Of a stretch of 64,000 bases of DNA, positions 9,601 through 21,246 are shown piece by piece; the first letter of the stretch is position 1; the number at the start of each line of letters is the position of its first letter. The notes under the pieces are model-generated. The model had not been told where the DNA came from, searched no databases, and was given only the letters and a program-made list of their open reading frames with translations. Source of the stretch: Mycobacterium sp. GA-0227b (GTDB lineage Bacteria; Actinomycetota; Actinomycetes; Mycobacteriales; Mycobacteriaceae); NCBI RefSeq assembly GCF_001499855.1, contig NZ_LQIK01000005.1, positions 124,001 through 188,000 of the forward strand, read 5' to 3'. The position numbers and the translations under genes are program-made.

Positions 9601-11752
9601 CGCCGACCTGTTCGCCGAACTGCTCGAACGCGACCAGGTCGGCGGCGACGACTCATTCTTCGATCTCGGTGGGCATTCGCTGCTGGCCACGAAACTCGTT
9701 GCCGCAGTGCGGGCCGCGTTCAACGTCGACATCGGGGTGCGCGAAGTCTTCGAACTCGGCACCGTGGCCGCGCTGGCGCAGCGGATCGACTCGGCCCTGT
9801 CCTCGCAGGCCACCGCGGCCACCCGGCCCCGACTGGTTCCCGTTCCGCACGACGGGCCGCTGCTCATGTCGGCCTCGCAGTTGCGGATGTGGTTCCAGTA
9901 CCGCATCGACGGTCCCAGCCCGGTCAACAACATCCCGTTCGCCGCGCGCATCAGCGGGCCGTGTGACAGCGACTCGTTCGTGCAGGCGGTGCGCGACGTG
10001 GTGGCCCGGCACGAGGTACTACGGACCACCTACCGCGAAATCGACGGTGCCCCATACCAGATCGTCAACGACGGGCTCGAGGTCGCGGTGCGCCGCGCCC
10101 GGGGCGACGACGACGCCTGGCTGGACACCGAACTGCACGCCGAGCGCAGGCACGTCTTCGACCTCGAAAGTGACCCGCCGGTGCGGGCCGCGGTGCTGGC
10201 GACGCTGGATGCGCACGTGGTCTCGCTGGTGGTGCACCACATCGCCGCCGATCACTGGTCGGCGATGGTGTTGTTCACCGACCTGCTGACGGCATACCGG
10301 GCCAGGCGCGCCGGCCACGCTCCCGGGTTCGCGCCGCTACAGGTCCAGTACGCCGACTACGCGGCGTGGCAAGCCGCGCTGCTCGGCCAGACCGACGGCC
10401 CCGTCGTGGCAGAGCGTGACTACTGGCGCAGGCAATTGGCCGGCCTGCACGAGGATCCGGGTCTGGCGCCGGACTTCCCGCGTCCGCCGGTGTTGAGCGG
10501 GGAAGGCGACGCCGTCCCGTTCGACATCGACGCCGCCACCCGGGCGAAGTTCGCCGAACTGAGCTCCGAAGTCGGGGTCACGGAATTCATGCTGCTGCAG
10601 GCGGCGGTGGCCGTCGCGTTGCACAAAGCCGGTGAGCGCCCGGACATTCCGCTGGGCACACCGGTCGCCGGCCGCACCGAAACCGAACTCGACCAGCTCG
10701 TCGGGTTCTTCATCAACATCGTGGTGCTGCGCAACGACCTGACCGACAACCCGACGTTGCGTGAGGTGCTGCGCCGGGCCCGCGACACGGCGCTGGAGGC
10801 TTACGCCCATCAGGACCTACCGTTCGACCAGGTGGTCGACGCGGTGCGGCCGGCGCGGTCGCTGTCGCGTAACCCGCTGTTCGGGGTCGTCGTGCATGTG
10901 CGCGATGCCCTGCCCGCCGACCAGGTCATCGAATCGGGGCCGGACGGCGACACCACGTTCACCGCGCTCGAGCCGCCCTTCGACGTCGCGCACGCCGACC
11001 TGTCGGTCAACTTCTTCGGCGGCGAGGACGGCTACCGCGGACACGTCATCTACCGGACCGACCTGTACCGGCGCAGCACCGCCGAACGGTTCGTCGGGTG
11101 GTTGTCGCGCGTGCTGACCGCGTTCGCCGACGATCCCGGCCAACGAGTGCGCGACGTGCAGGTCGCCGACCGCGAGGAGCGCCGCGTGGTGCAGCGGTTC
11201 AGCGCGTCGGCATCGGCCAGCGTGCTCGATGGCTGGCGCGACCCGGTCGCGATCGGCGTGGTGGGCGACGTCTACGAGCATGTCGTCGACGAGACGGGCG
11301 CCGAACTGCGCGCCACCGGCAGGCGGGGGCGGTGGACGGCCGACGGTCAGCTGGAGTTCGTCGAGGCCGCCGACGCGCGTCGCCCGACGACACCGGCGGG
11401 TCCGGCCGAACCGGCGCGCACCGAAACCGAACGGGCGCTCGCCGCACTCCTGGCCGAGGTCATCGACGTGCCCGAGGTCAACCGCACCGACAACTTCTTC
11501 CAGTTGGGTGGCGATTCAATTCTCGCGGTGCAGCTGGCGGCCAGGGCGCGGGACAGCGGTTTGGCGGTCACGGCGCGAATGGTGTTCGAGCACTCCACAC
11601 TTCACGAGCTCGCGAGTGTGGTCGACGAGGCCGGCTCGGGAACCGATACACCCGACACCCACCACGAGCCGATGGCTGCCTCCGGGCTGTCGGCGGACGA
11701 GTTGGCGGCGGTCACGTCGATGTGGTCGGCATCGCAAGACGGTGCCCCGTGA
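6650..11752 (+). CDS. mbtE: Mycobactin nonribosomal peptide synthetase MbtE
   Basis: 1700 aa (about 1680 in M. tuberculosis). Domains: condensation (HHIAWDD near residue 172), adenylation ([11 protein letters not shown] near 620, [26 protein letters not shown]), carrier protein (LGGHSLLA, Ser near 1007), a second condensation-type domain (HHIAADH near 1195) and a second carrier domain (LGGDSILAV near 1621). The family activates and incorporates the central N6-acylated/hydroxylated lysine. The final G of both HHxxxDG motifs is replaced (D and H), while both histidines and the aspartate remain. It starts with GTG inside the mbtD stop (GTGA) and ends inside the mbtF GTG. Adenylation by this family is known to need an MbtH partner, which is not encoded nearby. 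Confidence 0.93.
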   Translation: MTDTVDTRERVEDRRLELLRRKLAERGLRTENQSTAEAGGLSDGQRRMWFVQTADPTGAILNICLSYRITGELDVARLHDAVNAVAARHAVLRTTYQADDDGEPQPTVHDELRPGWAVHDLTDLSEHARRLRLEVLAQREFGASFDLATESPLRLTAVRTAADEHVLLLVAHHIAWDDGCWQVFFGDLTRAYTGAPLAPAVNPPAHTLGSVDEDLDYWRTVLADPPEPLELPGPNGSAVPTNWRSQRLTLQLPDATVDRVAALAKESGATPYMVLLAAFGVLMRRYTHAEDFLVATPVLNRSAEVEDVIGYYGNTVALRLRPAARQSFRDVVAHARDTAVGAFAHQRVNLDRVVRELNPDRRHGVERMTRVTFGARGADGEGFNPPGITCSRAELRSHLTQLPLGFMVEFDAPEARVVVEAEYLVEILDAALVRQLLEHYAVLLDDALQRPDRPIAELEVMGAADTEWLNRVAAGEEFVTASSTMTALVEAQVARTPDAVAVVYEGRHYTYRELNESANRVAHWLIEQGIGTEDRVAVLLDRSPELVITALGVIKAGAVYQPVDPTYPEDRLTFILSDSDPKLIIREPITGLDGHRSTDPTDADRVRRLDPDNTAYLIYTSGSTGLPKGVPVPHRPVAEYFVWFKGDYGIDDRERLLQVASPSFDVSIAEIFGMLACGGRLVIPRPDGLRDVGYLTELLHDEGITSMHFVPSLLGLFLSLPGVNQWRTLQRVPIGGEALPGELADKFHATFDALLHNFYGPTETVINASRYKVEGKQGTRIVPIGRPKINTQIHLLDDALRPVPVGVIGEIYIGGTHVAHGYHRRAGLTAERFVADPFNSGGRLYRSGDLARRNADGDVEFVGRADEQVKIRGYRIELGEVAAAISVDPSVGQAVVVVSDLPGVGKSLVGYVTPAEAVEDVNVERIRNRVAAALPEYMTPAAYVVVDEIPITAHGKIDRAALPDPDIDSGAAYREPVEGTERRLADLFAELLERDQVGGDDSFFDLGGHSLLATKLVAAVRAAFNVDIGVREVFELGTVAALAQRIDSALSSQATAATRPRLVPVPHDGPLLMSASQLRMWFQYRIDGPSPVNNIPFAARISGPCDSDSFVQAVRDVVARHEVLRTTYREIDGAPYQIVNDGLEVAVRRARGDDDAWLDTELHAERRHVFDLESDPPVRAAVLATLDAHVVSLVVHHIAADHWSAMVLFTDLLTAYRARRAGHAPGFAPLQVQYADYAAWQAALLGQTDGPVVAERDYWRRQLAGLHEDPGLAPDFPRPPVLSGEGDAVPFDIDAATRAKFAELSSEVGVTEFMLLQAAVAVALHKAGERPDIPLGTPVAGRTETELDQLVGFFINIVVLRNDLTDNPTLREVLRRARDTALEAYAHQDLPFDQVVDAVRPARSLSRNPLFGVVVHVRDALPADQVIESGPDGDTTFTALEPPFDVAHADLSVNFFGGEDGYRGHVIYRTDLYRRSTAERFVGWLSRVLTAFADDPGQRVRDVQVADREERRVVQRFSASASASVLDGWRDPVAIGVVGDVYEHVVDETGAELRATGRRGRWTADGQLEFVEAADARRPTTPAGPAEPARTETERALAALLAEVIDVPEVNRTDNFFQLGGDSILAVQLAARARDSGLAVTARMVFEHSTLHELASVVDEAGSGTDTPDTHHEPMAASGLSADELAAVTSMWSASQDGAP

Positions 11753-14700
11753 CTTCAACCCGACCCAAGACCGAACCGAAGGTCGCCATCGAGGACGTGA
11801 TGGCGCTCAGCCCGCTGCAGCAGGGGTTGTTCTCACTGGCGCAGTTGAGCACCGGTGAGGACGGTGGCGAAGACCCGTACGTCATCGCGATGGTCGCCGA
11901 AGTCACCGGCGACCTCGACACCGCCCTGCTTCGCGAGTGTGCGGCGGCGATGCTGGCCCGTCACCCCAACCTACGCGCCAGTTTCCTACGCGCGCAGAGC
12001 AAACCGGTTCAGGTGGTGCCCGCCCGCGTCGACGTGCCGTGGCGGCACATCACCGCGGCGACCGACGAGGTCGACGCGCTCGAAGCCGACGAACGCCGCC
12101 GGCCGTTCAACCTCGAACGCGGCCCGGCGATCCGGTTCGTGCTGATCCAAACACCCGGGCCGCGTTGGCGTTTTATCGTCGTCGCCCACCACATCATCAT
12201 CGACGGCTGGTCGCTGCCGTTGTTCGTCGGTGAGCTGATCTCGTTGTACCGCTCGGGCGGTGACCCCGCCGTTTTACCGCCGCCGCCGCGGCCGTACCGC
12301 GACTACATCGGCTGGCTCGCACACCGGGATCAGGAGAGCAGCCGCAACCTGTGGCGCGAACACCTCGCCGACCTCGGGGGGCCGACACTCGTCACGCCGG
12401 CGCTGGCCTCCGGCGAGCCGCCCGCCGGGGAACCGCGCCGCACCGAGATCAACCTGGATCGCGCCGCCTCGCTGGGCCTGGCCGAAGCCGCGAGGTCGCG
12501 CGGCGTCACGGTCAACACCCTGGTCCAAATGGCCTGGGCTGCAATGTTGTCCGCGTTCACCGACCGCTCCGACGTGGTGTTCGGAGTAACTGTGTCTGGG
12601 CGCCCCGGCGAGCTCGCCGGCGTCGAGACCATGGTCGGGCTGTTCATCAACACCGTGCCGTTGCGGGTCCGGCTTGACCCGGTGGCCCCTGTCGGTGCGC
12701 AATGCGTTGCCCTGCAACGGGAAGCGGCCAAGCTGCGCGACCACAGCTATCTGCCCCACAACGAACTGCGTTCGCTGGGTGGCATCGGCGAGATGTTCGA
12801 CACCCTGCTGGTCTACGAGAACTTCCCGCCCGGCGGTCTGGTCGGCGGCGGCGACTTCGTCGCCAACGGCGCCACGTTCCGTCCGGCCGCGCTGGAGAGC
12901 GTGTCGCACTTCCCGATCACGATCGCCGCGCACATGATCGACGACGAGCTCACCGTGCTGGTCGAGGTGATCGACGGTGCGCTCGGCCAGATGAGCCCGG
13001 AATCGCTCGGGCGCCGCGTGCTCACCACCGCCCAACGACTGATCATCCACTGGGACAACCCGTTGCGCGACGTCAGTGTCCTGCTCGACGGTGAGGCCGA
13101 GACCGCTGCGGCCGGGCTGGCGCCCGCCCCTTCGCACCTCGGCGTGCATACCGCGTTCACCGAGATCGCGAGCAGCAGGCTCGGATCGCCGGCGCTGAGT
13201 TGGGACGGCGGCGAACTCACCTATCGGGAACTCGACGAGTCGGCCGACCGGCTGGCCGCCGCGTTGGCGAAGCGCGGGGTGTCCACCGAAACGCCTGTGG
13301 CGATACGCCTTTCGCGCGGACCGCAGTACGTGATCGCGATGTTCGCGGTCTTGAAGGCCGGTGGCGTCATCGTGCCGCTGGATCCCGGTATGCCCGCGGA
13401 GCGGATCGCCGACATCCTCGGCCAGTGTGGCGCGACGGTCGTCGTGGACGACGAGATGCTCGCCGCGGCGGCGGAAGCGGTCGAGGAGTTCCGCGCGGTG
13501 CCTGCGGCGCCGGGCCAGGCCGCGTACATGGTGTTCACCTCGGGCACCACCGGCCGACCGAAAGGGGTCGTCGGCACCCATCAGGCGCTGCTGGCCTACG
13601 CCGATGACCACGCCCGAAACGTCCTGCGGCCGGCGGCTGCTCGGCTGCAGCACCCGCTGCGGGTCGCCCACGCCTGGTCGTTCACCTTCGACGCGGCGTG
13701 GCAGCCGCTGGCCGCCCTGCTCGACGGGCACGCGGTGCACATCGTCGACGACGCCGTCCAGCGGGACGCCGAGGCGCTGGTCGAGACCATCGCCCGGTAC
13801 GGGATCGACCTGATCGACACCACGCCGTCGATGTTCGCCCAGCTGCGCGCGGTCGGACTGCTGACCACGGTGCCGCTCGGCGTTCTGGCGCTGGGCGGCG
13901 AGGCCGTCGGGATTCCGGCGTGGAACATGATCCGTGACGAGTGCGCGCGGACCGGGATGACGGCCTACAACTGTTACGGCCCAACCGAAACCACCGTGGA
14001 AGCCGTTGTGGCCGCGATCGCCGAGCACGAGGAGCCGACCATCGGGCGCCCGACGTCGCCGAGCCGGGCCTACGTGCTGGACTCGTGGCTGCGCCCGGTG
14101 CCCGACGGAGTGCCGGGCGAGTTGTATCTGGCGGGTCGTCAGCTGACCCTTGGCTACCTCGGCAGGCACGGCGAGACCGCGGCCCGGTTCGTCGCCGATC
14201 CCTTCGCGCCGGGCGAGCGGATGTATCGCACCGGGGACGTCGTGCGCCGCCGACCGGACGCCGCGCTGGAGTTCCTCGGCCGCTCGGATGCGCAGGTGAA
14301 GATCCGCGGCTTCCGCGTCGAACCGGCCGAGATCTCGGCGGTTCTGCACACCCATCCCGCGGTGCGGCACGCCCACGTGGCGGTGCGCGAACAGCGGTGG
14401 GGTCCTCAGTTGGTGGCCTTCGTCGCTGCGGCGCCGGCGCCGGATGTGGCGGAGCTGCGCACGCTGGTCTCAAAGCGCCTGCCGCGCTACATGGTTCCGC
14501 ACTCCATCGTGGTGGTCGATCAGATGCCGTTGACGGCGCATGGCAAGGTCGACGAAGCCGCCCTCGCCGAAATCGCCGTTGCCGAAGGGCCGTCGGCTGC
14601 CCCGGAGACCGAGACGGAGGCGGCGCTCGCGGCCGTGCTGGCCGAGGTGTTGAACGGCACCGACAGCGGCGACATCGACGTCGCCGCCGACTTCCTCGCG

Positions 14701-16119
14701 CTCGGCCTGGACAGCATCGTGGCGCTGTCGGTGGTGCAGGCGGCGCGCAGGCGCGGCATCCCGTTACGCGCGCGGTTGATGCTCGAGTGCGCGACGCTGC
14801 GCGAGCTCGCCGCGGCCGTCGACAGCGAATCGGCGATCGCCCGCCACGGCGACGATGCGCAGGGCCCCGTCCCCGTGCTGCCCAACGCGCACTGGCTCTA
14901 TGAGCACGGCCATCCGCGACGGTTGGCGCAGACCGAGGCCATCGCGTTGCCCGACGGCATCACCGGTACGCAGCTCGAGCGGTTGCTGCGCGCGGTCGTC
15001 GACGGCCATGAAGTTCTGCGCAGCCGGCTGGACCGGCAGACGATGACGTTCGTCGAGCACCCGGCGCAGGATCTGCTGACCGAGGTGCGGATCGACGGTG
15101 ACGCCCAAACCCTGGCCGACGCCGTCGCCGAACACGCCCGACGGTCGGTCGAACACCTTGACCCGCAACAAGGCTCGATGTTCGTCGCGGTGTGGCTGCG
15201 GCCGCCCAGCGGCGGTGGTGTGCTGCTGCTGACCGCCCACGTGCTGGCGATGGACCCGGCGTCCTGGCGGATCGTGCTGGCCGAACTCGACGCGGCGTGG
15301 CACACCGTCGCGTCCGGTCGCGAACCGGCGCCGACACCGGAACACACCAGCTACCGCCGCTGGTCGCGGCTGCTCAGCGAGCGGGCCTACGCGCTTGACA
15401 CGGCCGACTTCTGGGCCGCCCAGCTCGACGGCGAGGACCCCGCCCTCGGTGCGCGCAGGCTGCGGCCGCAGACCGATCGAGTCGGCGACGTCGTCGTCTC
15501 GATGGCAATGACCGAGACCGACCTGACGTTGCGCTTGCTCAACGGGTCCGAACCCGCACCGCACCTGCTGGCCGAAGCCGCGGCGCGCACCGTCACCCGC
15601 TGGCGGCTGCACCGGGGGCAGGAGACACCGCCGCCGCTGCTGGCCCTGGAAACCCACGGCCGCGCGGACGGTGTCGTCGACGGCGCCGACACCTCCGACA
15701 CCGTCGGGCTGCTCACCGCGATCTATCCGCTGCGGGTGCGCGCGGCGCGCGACGTAGGCCAGATACCCGGCGACGGCATCGATTACGGGCTGCTGCGCTA
15801 TCTGCGGCCGGACACCGCCGAACGGCTGGCCGCCTACCGGGAGCCGCAGCTGCTGCTGAACTTCCTGGGCCGCGTGCACGTCGGCATCGACGGCGGCGCG
15901 CTTCGGCCGGACCGTGCGCTGCTCGCCGGGGTGTCGCCGCTTCCTGAGCCGCAGCTGGCGGTTCGGCACGAGTTGACCGTGCTGGCGGCGGTGCTCGGCG
16001 ATACCGACGCACCGGTGCTGGGCACCCAGTGGCGCACGCTGCCCGACATCCTGACCGCCGATGACGTCACCACGCTGCAGGCGATGTGGCAGGAATCGCT
16101 ACGAGAGGTCGTCTCATGA
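11749..16119 (+). CDS. mbtF: Mycobactin nonribosomal peptide synthetase MbtF
   Basis: 1456 aa, near the 1461 aa of M. tuberculosis MbtF. Domains: condensation (HHIIIDGWS near residue 147), adenylation ([11 protein letters not shown] near 595, [16 protein letters not shown]), carrier protein (LGLDSIVAL near 987) and a terminal epimerase-like domain (LNFLGR signature near 1370). It adds the last N-hydroxylysine, which is released as the caprolactam. In the terminal domain the HHxxxDG motif reads HVLAMDP (near 1163), so the catalytic second His is missing and epimerisation is unlikely. The GTG at 11749 overlaps the mbtE stop (GTGA); the longer open frame upstream lies inside mbtE and has no domain content. 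Confidence 0.93.
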   Translation: MTSTRPKTEPKVAIEDVMALSPLQQGLFSLAQLSTGEDGGEDPYVIAMVAEVTGDLDTALLRECAAAMLARHPNLRASFLRAQSKPVQVVPARVDVPWRHITAATDEVDALEADERRRPFNLERGPAIRFVLIQTPGPRWRFIVVAHHIIIDGWSLPLFVGELISLYRSGGDPAVLPPPPRPYRDYIGWLAHRDQESSRNLWREHLADLGGPTLVTPALASGEPPAGEPRRTEINLDRAASLGLAEAARSRGVTVNTLVQMAWAAMLSAFTDRSDVVFGVTVSGRPGELAGVETMVGLFINTVPLRVRLDPVAPVGAQCVALQREAAKLRDHSYLPHNELRSLGGIGEMFDTLLVYENFPPGGLVGGGDFVANGATFRPAALESVSHFPITIAAHMIDDELTVLVEVIDGALGQMSPESLGRRVLTTAQRLIIHWDNPLRDVSVLLDGEAETAAAGLAPAPSHLGVHTAFTEIASSRLGSPALSWDGGELTYRELDESADRLAAALAKRGVSTETPVAIRLSRGPQYVIAMFAVLKAGGVIVPLDPGMPAERIADILGQCGATVVVDDEMLAAAAEAVEEFRAVPAAPGQAAYMVFTSGTTGRPKGVVGTHQALLAYADDHARNVLRPAAARLQHPLRVAHAWSFTFDAAWQPLAALLDGHAVHIVDDAVQRDAEALVETIARYGIDLIDTTPSMFAQLRAVGLLTTVPLGVLALGGEAVGIPAWNMIRDECARTGMTAYNCYGPTETTVEAVVAAIAEHEEPTIGRPTSPSRAYVLDSWLRPVPDGVPGELYLAGRQLTLGYLGRHGETAARFVADPFAPGERMYRTGDVVRRRPDAALEFLGRSDAQVKIRGFRVEPAEISAVLHTHPAVRHAHVAVREQRWGPQLVAFVAAAPAPDVAELRTLVSKRLPRYMVPHSIVVVDQMPLTAHGKVDEAALAEIAVAEGPSAAPETETEAALAAVLAEVLNGTDSGDIDVAADFLALGLDSIVALSVVQAARRRGIPLRARLMLECATLRELAAAVDSESAIARHGDDAQGPVPVLPNAHWLYEHGHPRRLAQTEAIALPDGITGTQLERLLRAVVDGHEVLRSRLDRQTMTFVEHPAQDLLTEVRIDGDAQTLADAVAEHARRSVEHLDPQQGSMFVAVWLRPPSGGGVLLLTAHVLAMDPASWRIVLAELDAAWHTVASGREPAPTPEHTSYRRWSRLLSERAYALDTADFWAAQLDGEDPALGARRLRPQTDRVGDVVVSMAMTETDLTLRLLNGSEPAPHLLAEAAARTVTRWRLHRGQETPPPLLALETHGRADGVVDGADTSDTVGLLTAIYPLRVRAARDVGQIPGDGIDYGLLRYLRPDTAERLAAYREPQLLLNFLGRVHVGIDGGALRPDRALLAGVSPLPEPQLAVRHELTVLAAVLGDTDAPVLGTQWRTLPDILTADDVTTLQAMWQESLREVVS

Positions 16120-17417
16120 GCCGCACACTCGCGGTGGTCGGCGCGGGCGCCAAAGCCGTCGCCGTGGCCGCCAAGGCCGCCGAACTGCGCGACATGGGCC
16201 TCGACGTGCCCGATGTCGTCGCGGTCGAGAAGACCGGTGTCGCCGCCAACTGGCAGGCCGACGGCGGCTGGACCGACGGCCAGCACCGGCTGGGCACCAG
16301 CCCCGAGAAGGACGTCGGCTTCCCGTACCGCTCGGCGCTGGTGCCGCGCCGCAACGCCGAACTCGACGAACGCATGACCCGGCACAGCTGGCAGCAGTAC
16401 CTGATCTCGACCGGGCAGTTCGCCGAGTGGATCGACCGCGGCAGGCCCGCACCCACCCACCGCCGGTGGAGCCAGTACCTGCGCTGGGTCGCGGCCAACA
16501 TCGAGATGACCGTGATCAACGGTGAGGTGCAGGCCATTTCGGTCGACACCGATTCCGGCGGGCCGCGGTGGGCACTGCGCACCCCGGACCGCACGGTGAC
16601 GGCCGACGGCCTGATGATCACCGGACCCGGGCAGCCCGAGCGTTCGATCCTGCCCGGCAATCCGCGGGTGCTGTCGATCGCGCAGTTCTGGCATCGCGCC
16701 GCGCAACACGAGGTGATCCGCGCCGAACGGGTAGCCGTCATCGGCGGTGGCGAGACCGCCGCGTCGATCCTCAATGAGCTTTTCCGCCACCGGGTTTCGA
16801 CGATCACAGTGATCTCACCCCAGGTGACTTTGTTCACCCGCGGTGAGGGGTTCTTCGAGAACACGCTGTTCTCCGATCCCACCGGCTGGACCAGTCTCAC
16901 GATGGGGGAGCGGCGCGACGCGTTGATGCGCACCGACCGCGGGGTGTTCTCCGCGCGGGTGCAGGAGGCGCTGCTCGCCGACGACCGGATACGCCACCTG
17001 CGCGGCCGGGTCGCGCACGCGGTCGCGCGCGACAGCCGAATCCGGTTGACGCTGAGCACCACTGCGGGCGGGGAGTCGCTGGAGACTGTCCACGGTTTCG
17101 ATCTGGTCATCGACGGCTCGGGCGCCGACGCCATGTGGTTTGTGCCGCTGCTCGGCCAGGACGCGTTGGATCTGCTGGAACTGGGCATCGGCGCACCGTT
17201 GACTCCGGATGCGTTGCAGGAGTCCATCGGCGACGATCTCGCCGTCACCGGCGTGGCGCCGAAGCTGTTCCTGCCGGGCCTGTCCGGCCTCACACAGGGA
17301 CCCGGATTCCCGAACCTGTCGTGCCTCGGGTTGTTGTCCGACCGCATCCTGGGCGCCGACCTGGCCTCGACCACAGCCGGCGACGACAGCGCGCTGCCCG
17401 CGGTACGGCGCGGCTAA
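16116..17417 (+). CDS. mbtG: Lysine N6-hydroxylase MbtG
   Basis: Flavin-dependent N-monooxygenase, 433 aa (M. tuberculosis about 431), which hydroxylates the lysine side chains that become the hydroxamate iron ligands of mycobactin. Visible features are an N-terminal dinucleotide-binding motif (VVGAGAKAVAVA), a second nucleotide-binding motif VIGGGETAAS near residue 210 and a C-terminal FLPGLSGLTQGPGFPNLS segment. ATG 16116 overlaps the mbtF stop as ATGA; an in-frame ATG 30 bp upstream lies inside mbtF and is not needed. It is the last gene of the operon and ends 4 bp into the convergent gene downstream. Confidence 0.92.
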   Translation: MSRTLAVVGAGAKAVAVAAKAAELRDMGLDVPDVVAVEKTGVAANWQADGGWTDGQHRLGTSPEKDVGFPYRSALVPRRNAELDERMTRHSWQQYLISTGQFAEWIDRGRPAPTHRRWSQYLRWVAANIEMTVINGEVQAISVDTDSGGPRWALRTPDRTVTADGLMITGPGQPERSILPGNPRVLSIAQFWHRAAQHEVIRAERVAVIGGGETAASILNELFRHRVSTITVISPQVTLFTRGEGFFENTLFSDPTGWTSLTMGERRDALMRTDRGVFSARVQEALLADDRIRHLRGRVAHAVARDSRIRLTLSTTAGGESLETVHGFDLVIDGSGADAMWFVPLLGQDALDLLELGIGAPLTPDALQESIGDDLAVTGVAPKLFLPGLSGLTQGPGFPNLSCLGLLSDRILGADLASTTAGDDSALPAVRRG

Positions 17418-17749
17418 GCCCGTTGCGCTTGGGCCCACGCGTCGGCTCGTGTCGGCACATCCATGTCGAACACGCGCGCATGTAACACCGTGCGGTTGCG
17501 CAGCGCGGCGCGCACCGCCCGGTGCAACCCGTCCTCCAGATAGCAGATGCCCTTCCATCGCACCGCGTGCGGGAAGAGGTCGCCGTAGAACGTCGAATCC
17601 TCCGAAAGCAACCGGTCCAACGCGAGCACCGTGGTGGTGGTGACCAGTTCGTCGAGGCGGATCTGCCGCGGCGGAATCTGCGCCCACTGGCGATGTGACA
17701 AGCCGTGGTCGGGATACGGCCTGCCCTCTCTGACTCCCTTGAAAATCAT
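17414..17749 (-). CDS. Conserved small protein with DGxHR motif (Rv2375-like)
   Basis: 111 aa, starting ATGATTTTC on the minus strand. It resembles the small conserved protein that lies beside hrcA in other actinobacteria, including Rv2375 of M. tuberculosis (from memory). No enzyme family is assigned. Near residues 70-85 it reads YLEDGLHRAVRAAL, which recalls the DGxHR motif of ParB/sulfiredoxin-like nucleotide-binding folds, and an IPPRQIRLDELV segment could supply the preceding strand and helix. It is divergent from hrcA with a 171-bp gap and convergent with mbtG (4-bp overlap). M. tuberculosis has mbtH and cfp2 on the mbtG side; here both are absent. Confidence 0.75.
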   Translation of the reverse strand: MIFKGVREGRPYPDHGLSHRQWAQIPPRQIRLDELVTTTTVLALDRLLSEDSTFYGDLFPHAVRWKGICYLEDGLHRAVRAALRNRTVLHARVFDMDVPTRADAWAQAQRA

Positions 17750-17920
17750 CCGGCGAACGTCCTTCGCGTCGTACCCCCGGGCTGCGGCGTCACGCCGGCA
17801 TCAGGTGTAAAGGCTAATGCAATTGGCCCGCGCGCGATACGAACAGTGCTCGGGCGCTGTCTGCGCTGTTGGTGCCCTTAAAATGGGTGCTGACGTGACT
17901 CGAGGGGTAGGTGATCAGAC

Positions 17921-18952
17921 ATGGGTAGCGCCGACGACCGCCGGTTCGAGGTGCTGCGCGCGATCGTCGCCGACTTCGTGGCCACCAAGGAGCCGATCGG
18001 ATCGAAGACACTCGTCGAGCGGCACAACCTCGGTGTGTCGAGTGCGACCGTGCGCAACGACATGGCGGTGCTGGAAGCCGAGGGCTACATCACCCAGCCC
18101 CACACCAGCTCCGGCCGGGTTCCTACCGAGAAGGGCTATCGCGAATTCGTCGACCGGATCGACGAGGTCAAGCCGCTGTCGTCGCCGGAACGCCGCGCGA
18201 TCCTGGCATTTCTCGAATCCGGTGTGGACCTCGACGACGTGCTACGCCGCGCGGTGCGCCTGCTCGCCCAACTCACGCGCCAGGTCGCGATCGTTCAGTA
18301 TCCGACGCTGTCGACGTCGTCGGTCCGGCATCTGGAGGTGGTTGCGCTCACCCCGGCCAAGCTGCTGCTGGTGGTGATCACCGACAGCGGCCGGGTGGAC
18401 CAGCGGATCGTCGAACTCGGGGACGCACTCGACGAGCATGATGTGGTCAAGCTGCGCGACCTGCTCGGGCAGGCGCTCGAGGGCAAGCCGCTGGCCGCCG
18501 CGTCGATAGCGGTGTCGGATCTGGCGTCGCAGCTCAACGGGCGAGGCGGGCTCGCCGACGCGGTCGGGCGCTCGGCGACCGTGCTGGTCGAGACCCTCGT
18601 CGAGCACAGCGAGGAGCGGTTGCTGCTGGGCGGCACCGCCAACCTCACCCGCAACACCGCCGACTTCGGCGGCTCGCTGCGGTCGGTGCTCGAGGCGCTC
18701 GAGGAGCAGGTGGTGGTGCTGCGGTTGCTGGCGGCGCAGCAGGAGGCCGGCAAGGTGACCGTGCGCATCGGCCACGAAACCGAGGCCGAGGAGATGGCGG
18801 GTACCTCGGTGGTCACCACGGCTTACGGTAGTTCGGGCAAGGTGTACGGCGGCATGGGGGTGTTGGGCCCCACCCGAATGGACTATCCGGGAACTATCGC
18901 TAATGTCGCTGCGGTTGCTCTCTATATCGGGGAAGTCTTAGGCAGCCGGTAG
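17921..18952 (+). CDS. hrcA: Heat-inducible transcription repressor HrcA
   Basis: 343 aa. An N-terminal winged helix ([19 protein letters not shown] around residues 45-65) is followed by the [10 protein letters not shown] signature and the GAF-like regulatory part. The family represses groES/groEL-class chaperone genes through CIRCE elements. The ATG at 17921 is preceded by GGGGTAGGTG. It lies 39 bp upstream of dnaJ2, with which it probably forms an operon. No CIRCE palindrome is visible in the 171-bp region upstream, so autoregulation by that element is not supported here. Confidence 0.95.
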   Translation: MGSADDRRFEVLRAIVADFVATKEPIGSKTLVERHNLGVSSATVRNDMAVLEAEGYITQPHTSSGRVPTEKGYREFVDRIDEVKPLSSPERRAILAFLESGVDLDDVLRRAVRLLAQLTRQVAIVQYPTLSTSSVRHLEVVALTPAKLLLVVITDSGRVDQRIVELGDALDEHDVVKLRDLLGQALEGKPLAAASIAVSDLASQLNGRGGLADAVGRSATVLVETLVEHSEERLLLGGTANLTRNTADFGGSLRSVLEALEEQVVVLRLLAAQQEAGKVTVRIGHETEAEEMAGTSVVTTAYGSSGKVYGGMGVLGPTRMDYPGTIANVAAVALYIGEVLGSR

Positions 18953-18991
18953 CGGCCGGCACGGTTAACCAGGAAGACAGGCAAGGTCAGC

Positions 18992-20137
18992 GTGGCACGC
19001 GACTATTACGGGCTGCTCGGAGTGAGCAAGGGTGCGTCGGATGCAGAGATCAAGCGCGCCTATCGCAAGCTGGCGCGTGAACTGCATCCCGACATCAACC
19101 CGGACGAAGAGGCGCAGGCGCGGTTCAAGGAGATCAGCGTCGCCTATGAGGTGCTCAGCGATCCGGAGAAGCGCCGCATCGTCGACCTCGGCGGCGACCC
19201 GCTGGCAACGGCGGGTGCCGCCGGCGGCAACGGGTTCGCCGGCTTCGGCGGTCTCGGCGACGTGTTCGAGGCGTTCTTCGGCGGGGGCGCCACCTCGCGT
19301 GGTCCGGTCGGCCGGGTACGCCCGGGTTCGGATTCGCTGCTGCGGATGCGGCTGGACCTCGAGGAGTGCGCGACCGGCGTGACCAAGCAGGTGACCGTCG
19401 ACACCGCGGTGCTGTGCGACCTCTGTCACGGCAAGGGCACCCACGGCAAATCCAGCCCGGTCACCTGCGACACCTGCGGCGGCCGCGGCGAGATCCAGAC
19501 CGTGCAGCGTTCTCTGCTGGGCCAGGTCATGACGTCGCGTCCGTGCCCGGTGTGCGGCGGCGTCGGCGAGGTCATTCCGGATCCGTGCCACCGCTGCGGC
19601 GGCGACGGCCGTGTGCGCGCCCGCCGGGAGATCAGCGTGAAGATCCCGGCCGGTGTCGGCGACGGGATGCGGGTGCGATTGGCGGCTCAGGGCGAGGTCG
19701 GCCCCGGCGGCGGGCCGGCAGGCGACTTGTACGTCGAGGTGCACGAGCAGCCGCATCCGACATTCCTGCGCGACGGCGATGATCTGCACTGCACGATCTC
19801 GGTGCCGATGGTCGACGCGGCGCTGGGCACCACGGTCACCGTCGACGCGATCCTCGACGGACCCACCGAGGTCAGCATCCCGTCGGGCACCCAGCCGGGT
19901 TCGGTGGTTTCGCTGCGTGGGCACGGCATGCCGCATCTGCGCTCGGGAGTGCGCGGCGATCTGCACGCGCACATCGACGTCGTGGTGCCGTCGCGGCTGG
20001 ACAACGACGACGTCGAACTGCTGCGGAAGCTCAAGGAGAAGCGGACCCGCGACGTCGCCGAGGTGCGCTCCACGCAGGCGACGGCCACCGGTGGCGGCTT
20101 GTTCAGTCGGCTGCGTGAGACGTTCAGCGGCCGCTAG
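18992..20137 (+). CDS. dnaJ2: Chaperone DnaJ2
   Basis: 381 aa type I J-protein co-chaperone for DnaK. An N-terminal J domain carries the HPD motif (LHPDINP near residue 32). A Gly/Phe-rich region follows ([12 protein letters not shown]), then four zinc-binding CxxCxGxG repeats ([32 protein letters not shown] between about 141 and 206) and C-terminal substrate-binding domains. The start is GTG at 18992. It is paired with hrcA, as in M. tuberculosis, where this copy is called dnaJ2 to separate it from the dnaK-operon dnaJ1. Confidence 0.95.
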   Translation: MARDYYGLLGVSKGASDAEIKRAYRKLARELHPDINPDEEAQARFKEISVAYEVLSDPEKRRIVDLGGDPLATAGAAGGNGFAGFGGLGDVFEAFFGGGATSRGPVGRVRPGSDSLLRMRLDLEECATGVTKQVTVDTAVLCDLCHGKGTHGKSSPVTCDTCGGRGEIQTVQRSLLGQVMTSRPCPVCGGVGEVIPDPCHRCGGDGRVRARREISVKIPAGVGDGMRVRLAAQGEVGPGGGPAGDLYVEVHEQPHPTFLRDGDDLHCTISVPMVDAALGTTVTVDAILDGPTEVSIPSGTQPGSVVSLRGHGMPHLRSGVRGDLHAHIDVVVPSRLDNDDVELLRKLKEKRTRDVAEVRSTQATATGGGLFSRLRETFSGR

Positions 20138-20158
20138 AACGGGCAGTACCTATGCCGA

Positions 20159-20211
20159 AGATTGCACTCGGGGCTGTGCCGGACCGCAATCGACGACCTT
20201 CAGTGCAATCT
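20159..20211 (+). repeat. Intergenic inverted repeat between dnaJ2 and rsmE
   Basis: Perfect 10-bp arms AGATTGCACT (20159-20168) and AGTGCAATCT (20202-20211) enclose a 33-nt loop. It fills most of the 88-bp gap. It could form a stem in the transcript or act as a weak terminator, but has no T-tract. It is one of four similar intergenic inverted repeats in this window. Confidence 0.6.
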
Positions 20212-20225
20212 CGGGCCAATACGCC

Positions 20226-20960
20226 GTGACCTACGCGCTGTTCTATGTCGACGCCCTGCCTGAAGTGGGTGAGCGCGCGGTCGTCGACGGTGACGAGGGT
20301 TTCCACGCCGCCAACGTGCGCCGCATCCGGCCAGGTGAGTCGCTACAGCTCAGCGACGGCGCCGGCGAGCTGGCGCACTGCGAGGTCGACGAGGTCGCCA
20401 AGGGCAGGCTGACGGCGCGGGTGCTCGATCGGCGCTTCGTGCCACCCCCGTCGCCGACCGTCACCGTCGTGCAGGCGCTGCCCAAGTCGGATCGCTCCGA
20501 GCTGGCCATCGAACTGGCCACCGAGGCCGGAGCGGACGGCTTCGTAGCGTGGCAGGCATCCCGATGCGTGGCGCGGTGGGAGACGGCTGCCAAGGTCGAC
20601 AAGGGGCTGCGGCGGTGGAGCGCGGTAGCCCGGTCGGCGGCCCGGCAGTCCCGGCGGGCCCGCATCCCGTCGGTCAACGGTGTGGTGTCGACGGCCGAAC
20701 TGGTCGACCGGCTCGGCGGCGGTTCCGTGGCGCTGGTGTTGCATGAATCGGCGACGCAGCGGCTCACCGACGTGCCGTTGGCGTCGGCCGACTCGCTGAT
20801 CCTGGTCGTCGGACCGGAAGGCGGGATCACCGACGACGAGCTCGCGGCGCTGTCCGATGCGGGTGCGACGGTCGTGCGGTTGGGTCCGAACGTGCTGCGG
20901 ACGTCGACCGCCGCGGCGGTCGCACTGGGCGCGGTGGGTGTGCTGACGAGTCGGTGGTGA
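20226..20960 (+). CDS. rsmE: 16S rRNA m3U1498 methyltransferase RsmE
   Basis: 244 aa SPOUT-class methyltransferase that methylates N3 of U1498 in 16S rRNA. The N-terminal PUA-like part contains [17 protein letters not shown]. The C-terminal knotted SAM-binding part contains [13 protein letters not shown] and [12 protein letters not shown], both family signatures. The GTG at 20226 (frame [11 protein letters not shown]) was chosen because the frame upstream has no family content. It directly follows dnaJ2, as in M. tuberculosis, and marks the last gene before the synteny break into the second PKS set. Confidence 0.93.
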   Translation: MTYALFYVDALPEVGERAVVDGDEGFHAANVRRIRPGESLQLSDGAGELAHCEVDEVAKGRLTARVLDRRFVPPPSPTVTVVQALPKSDRSELAIELATEAGADGFVAWQASRCVARWETAAKVDKGLRRWSAVARSAARQSRRARIPSVNGVVSTAELVDRLGGGSVALVLHESATQRLTDVPLASADSLILVVGPEGGITDDELAALSDAGATVVRLGPNVLRTSTAAAVALGAVGVLTSRW

Positions 20961-21246
20961 TGACGGTTCACGCCAGCCGATTTCCAGTTTCCGAACCGTG
21001 GTTTCCCGCACCGAAATAGGAAGCCCCCAGCAGAATACGAAGTTGGGTTAAGTTGAATTCCCGTGCGGAATCTTGGCTCCGACAAGTACGCCTCGATACC
21101 GGTCGTACCGGGCCCGCCGCATGCTACCCGTGGCGGCCGCAACCCAGCGACGCGTTGTGCCCAGCCGAGCGACCCCTGCTTGCTGCTCAGGCGTTCGGCA
21201 TCGTCATCCACGGCCCGATGGGCTCCAACGACAGCAGGGGGCAGTT
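20961..21246. other. Intergenic region upstream of the second PKS set
   Basis: 286 bp with no convincing gene. The part around 21000-21060 is AT-richer than its surroundings (GGGTTAAGTTGAATTC) and probably holds the promoter for the thioesterase-ketosynthase-PKS genes. A 19-bp stretch at 21043-21061 begins TTGGGTTA, like one IdeR half-site, but the second half does not fit; iron control is not demonstrated. A GGGGGCAG ribosome binding site lies just before 21247. Confidence 0.45.

Noticed and set aside
12274..14376. 700-aa minus-strand open frame within mbtF
   Set aside because: It mirrors mbtF in a high-GC gene, is rich in Arg, Gly and His with no domain, and mbtF is clearly the real gene.
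17750..17920. CIRCE element expected before hrcA
   Set aside because: No TTAGCACTC-N9-GAGTGCTAA-like palindrome could be found.
21043..21061. IdeR box before the second thioesterase
   Set aside because: Only the first half (TTGGGTTA) fits; about 11 of 19 positions match overall, too weak to call.
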